Assembly (NCBI RefSeq): GCF_014202765.1 | Contig: NZ_JACHHN010000008.1 | Span: forward strand, 1 to 64,000 | Reading direction: 5' to 3' | Length of the DNA stretch: 64,000 nucleotides | Source: Silvimonas terrae | GTDB lineage: Bacteria; Pseudomonadota; Gammaproteobacteria; Burkholderiales; Chitinibacteraceae | Part shown: positions 62,617-64,000 of the stretch, piece after piece | How positions within the stretch are numbered: the stretch's first letter is position 1 | Layout: every line of letters begins with the position of its first letter | Position numbers and translations under genes: made by a program | The notes under the pieces: generated by a model | The model's database searches: none | Told to the model about the DNA's origin: nothing | What the model saw: only the letters and a program-made list of their open reading frames with translations

Positions 62617-63204
62617 ATGAACCTGTTTGTGAAGCGGCTGATGCCGTGGCTATGTGTCATTTTGCTGGCGGTACTGACTACCGGATGTTCTAAAGTGGCC
62701 TTTGAAGGTACCGATATAACGGGTGCCAACTTTGGCGGTGACTTCACCCTGGTCGATCATCATGGCAAAGCGCGACGCCTGGCGGATTTTCAAGGCAAAG
62801 TCGTTGCATTGTTCTTTGGCTACACACATTGTCCGGATGTTTGTCCGGTGACCATGGCAGAATACGCGGCCGTCATGAAAAGTCTGGGTGACAGGGCCAA
62901 AGACGTGCAAGTGTTGTTCGTCTCGCTGGACCCGGAACGCGATACGCCCGCCTTGTTGTCGCAATATGTGCCTGCGTTCAACCCGACCTTTGTCGGCCTG
63001 ACCGGCACGCCACAACAGGTGGATGCGGTGGCCAAACAGTACAAAGTGATTTACCAGAAGCAGGGCACGGGTGCCAACTACACACTCGATCATAGTGCCG
63101 GCAGTTATCTGCTGGACCGGAAAGGGCGCCTGCGAGTGCTGGAAAATTACGGTGCCGCACCCACTGTGCTGACGAAAGACATCAATACCCTGATTGAGGA
63201 ATAA
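62617..63204 (+). CDS. SCO1/SenC family copper chaperone (lipoprotein)
   Basis: The 195-residue protein carries a lipoprotein signal (ILLAVLTTGC, Cys24) and a thioredoxin fold with the SCO motif FFGYTHCPDVCPVTMAEY (Cys72, Cys76) and the histidine ligand in TLDHSAGSYLL. SCO proteins mature the CuA centre of cytochrome c oxidase. No oxidase genes are adjacent. It follows bioD after 60 bp and precedes the PilZ gene by six. Confidence 0.95.
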   Translation: MNLFVKRLMPWLCVILLAVLTTGCSKVAFEGTDITGANFGGDFTLVDHHGKARRLADFQGKVVALFFGYTHCPDVCPVTMAEYAAVMKSLGDRAKDVQVLFVSLDPERDTPALLSQYVPAFNPTFVGLTGTPQQVDAVAKQYKVIYQKQGTGANYTLDHSAGSYLLDRKGRLRVLENYGAAPTVLTKDINTLIEE

Positions 63205-63210
63205 GCTTGC

Positions 63211-63981
63211 ATGAGCGAGCCTGAGAACACCCAGGAACGGCAAGCGCCCATCACCGATGGTGAGGACGTTGCGCAGTACCTGTTGACCAACCCGCTGGAA
63301 ATCGGTGCGATTTTGCGCCAGTTGGTGCAGCGCGGCGACTTTGTGACCGTCTATTTTTCGCACGGCCAGAAGCTGATGCTATCCCGGATTCTGGCTGTGG
63401 ATGTCCCCAAGCGCGAAATCGTGCTTGACGTGGGTGGTCATGAGCCCACCAACGAAGCGCTGTCGCAATCCGACCGCAATGTGGTGGTGGCCTTGCCCGA
63501 CGGCGTAAAAATCCAGTTTGTGATCGGCCGTCCCAAACTGATCAAGTTTGAAGGTTCGCCAGCGTTTACGGTGCCCTTTCCCTCTGATTTGATCAAACTG
63601 CAGCGACGCGAGTTTTTCCGTATCGAAACCCCACTGGTCCGACCGTGGCTGTGCAGCACCACGCTGGCAGACCGCCAGCGCGCCACACTGGAAATCCACG
63701 ACATCTCGCTGGGTGGGGTAGGGTTGTGGGCGTCGCCAGCCCAGGCTGCGCAGTTGCAGGCGGGTGAACAACTGGCCAAGACCGAACTGGAACTGGGGCA
63801 GTGGGGTACCATGCCGGTCGCATTGGAAGTGCGCTCCCGCCGGGTGATGACGAACCGGACCGGGCAGGAAGTGCATCACATCGGCTGTCGTTTTTTGAAT
63901 CTGACCCGGCAAGCCGAGGCCACGCTGCAAAAGCTGCTGGCGCAACTGGAGCGCGAACGCAAATCGCTGGTTGGGCGCTGA
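63211..63981 (+). CDS. PilZ-domain flagellar brake protein (YcgR-like)
   Basis: The 256-residue protein has an N-terminal YcgR domain and a C-terminal PilZ domain. The c-di-GMP-binding residues are visible as LQRREFFRIETP (the RxxxR part, about 130-141) and EIHDISLGGVGLW (the D/NxSxxG part, about 160-172). YcgR slows the flagellar motor when c-di-GMP is high. Its distance from the flagellar genes at 1588-3156 means the link is inferred. Confidence 0.93.
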   Translation: MSEPENTQERQAPITDGEDVAQYLLTNPLEIGAILRQLVQRGDFVTVYFSHGQKLMLSRILAVDVPKREIVLDVGGHEPTNEALSQSDRNVVVALPDGVKIQFVIGRPKLIKFEGSPAFTVPFPSDLIKLQRREFFRIETPLVRPWLCSTTLADRQRATLEIHDISLGGVGLWASPAQAAQLQAGEQLAKTELELGQWGTMPVALEVRSRRVMTNRTGQEVHHIGCRFLNLTRQAEATLQKLLAQLERERKSLVGR

Positions 63982-64000
63982 CCCGCCCGGTTTTCGCGCG

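Overview
The window looks like a chromosomal segment of a GC-rich betaproteobacterium, most probably of the order Neisseriales (Chromobacteriaceae/Chitinibacteraceae-like). The arguments are the gene neighbourhoods (fur-aat-bpt, aroQ-accB-accC-prmA, queA-tgt-yajC-secD-secF), the betaproteobacterial proteasome-like Ntn hydrolase, and the familiar betaproteobacterial intergenic palindromes. The genus assignment is inference; no rRNA gene is present.

Layout. 1-5441 (minus): 5'-terminal part of ftsK (runs off the left edge), an orphan MotA-type stator gene, fliA, rsgA and an M48 protease. 5523-9705 (minus): a DoxX protein followed by a three-subunit FAD/Fe-S/cytochrome c sugar dehydrogenase. 9862-13061 (plus): orn, a repeat-filled gap, pncC, an HslV-like peptidase and hslO (Hsp33). 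13342-15937: a NitT/TauT-type ABC importer. 15996-19914: two poorly known genes, then trpS behind what reads as a complete Trp-codon leader-peptide attenuator, then an HI0933-type flavoprotein. 19982-26854: cytochrome b561, dapB, bamE, fur, the two N-degron transferases aat and bpt, prlC and a gamma-carbonic-anhydrase-like protein. 26952-37404: a lipoprotein, then a high-affinity potassium system kdpFABC-kdpDE that carries an extra tiny membrane protein in front of kdpF and palindromic repeats in its spacers. 37427-38108: a 236-bp tandem repeat. 38101-41536: DeoR regulator, nudK, tpx and a zinc-ribbon/DUF3426 protein. 41670-50568: a MATE transporter and a nitric-oxide/nitrite cluster (nsrR, single-subunit norZ, DUF2249, nirK, cytochrome c, nirV, SCO). 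50749-63981: prmA, accC, accB, aroQ, queA, tgt, yajC, secD, secF, DedA, bioC, bioD, SCO1 and a PilZ/YcgR protein.

How the parts work together. The nitrite/NO cluster is a small regulon: NirK reduces nitrite to NO, NorZ reduces NO to N2O, and NsrR-like palindromes lie in front of nsrR, norZ and nirK, with an FNR-type box in front of norZ. The kdp region is a self-contained K+ uptake system with its own two-component regulator. Most of the remainder is housekeeping: tRNA modification, protein export, fatty-acid and biotin synthesis, lysine synthesis and outer-membrane assembly.

The most unusual signals are regulatory. (1) Upstream of trpS there is an 18-codon leader ending in tandem Trp codons and a stop, followed by mutually exclusive 1:2, 2:3 and 3:4 hairpins, the last with a U-tract. 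(2) The first 11 codons of accC are duplicated just upstream of accC as the start of a 42-codon ORF that overlaps the accC start codon, and a 17-bp inverted repeat places the accC ribosome-binding site and start in the loop of a hairpin. Both are read directly from the sequence; their functions are inference.
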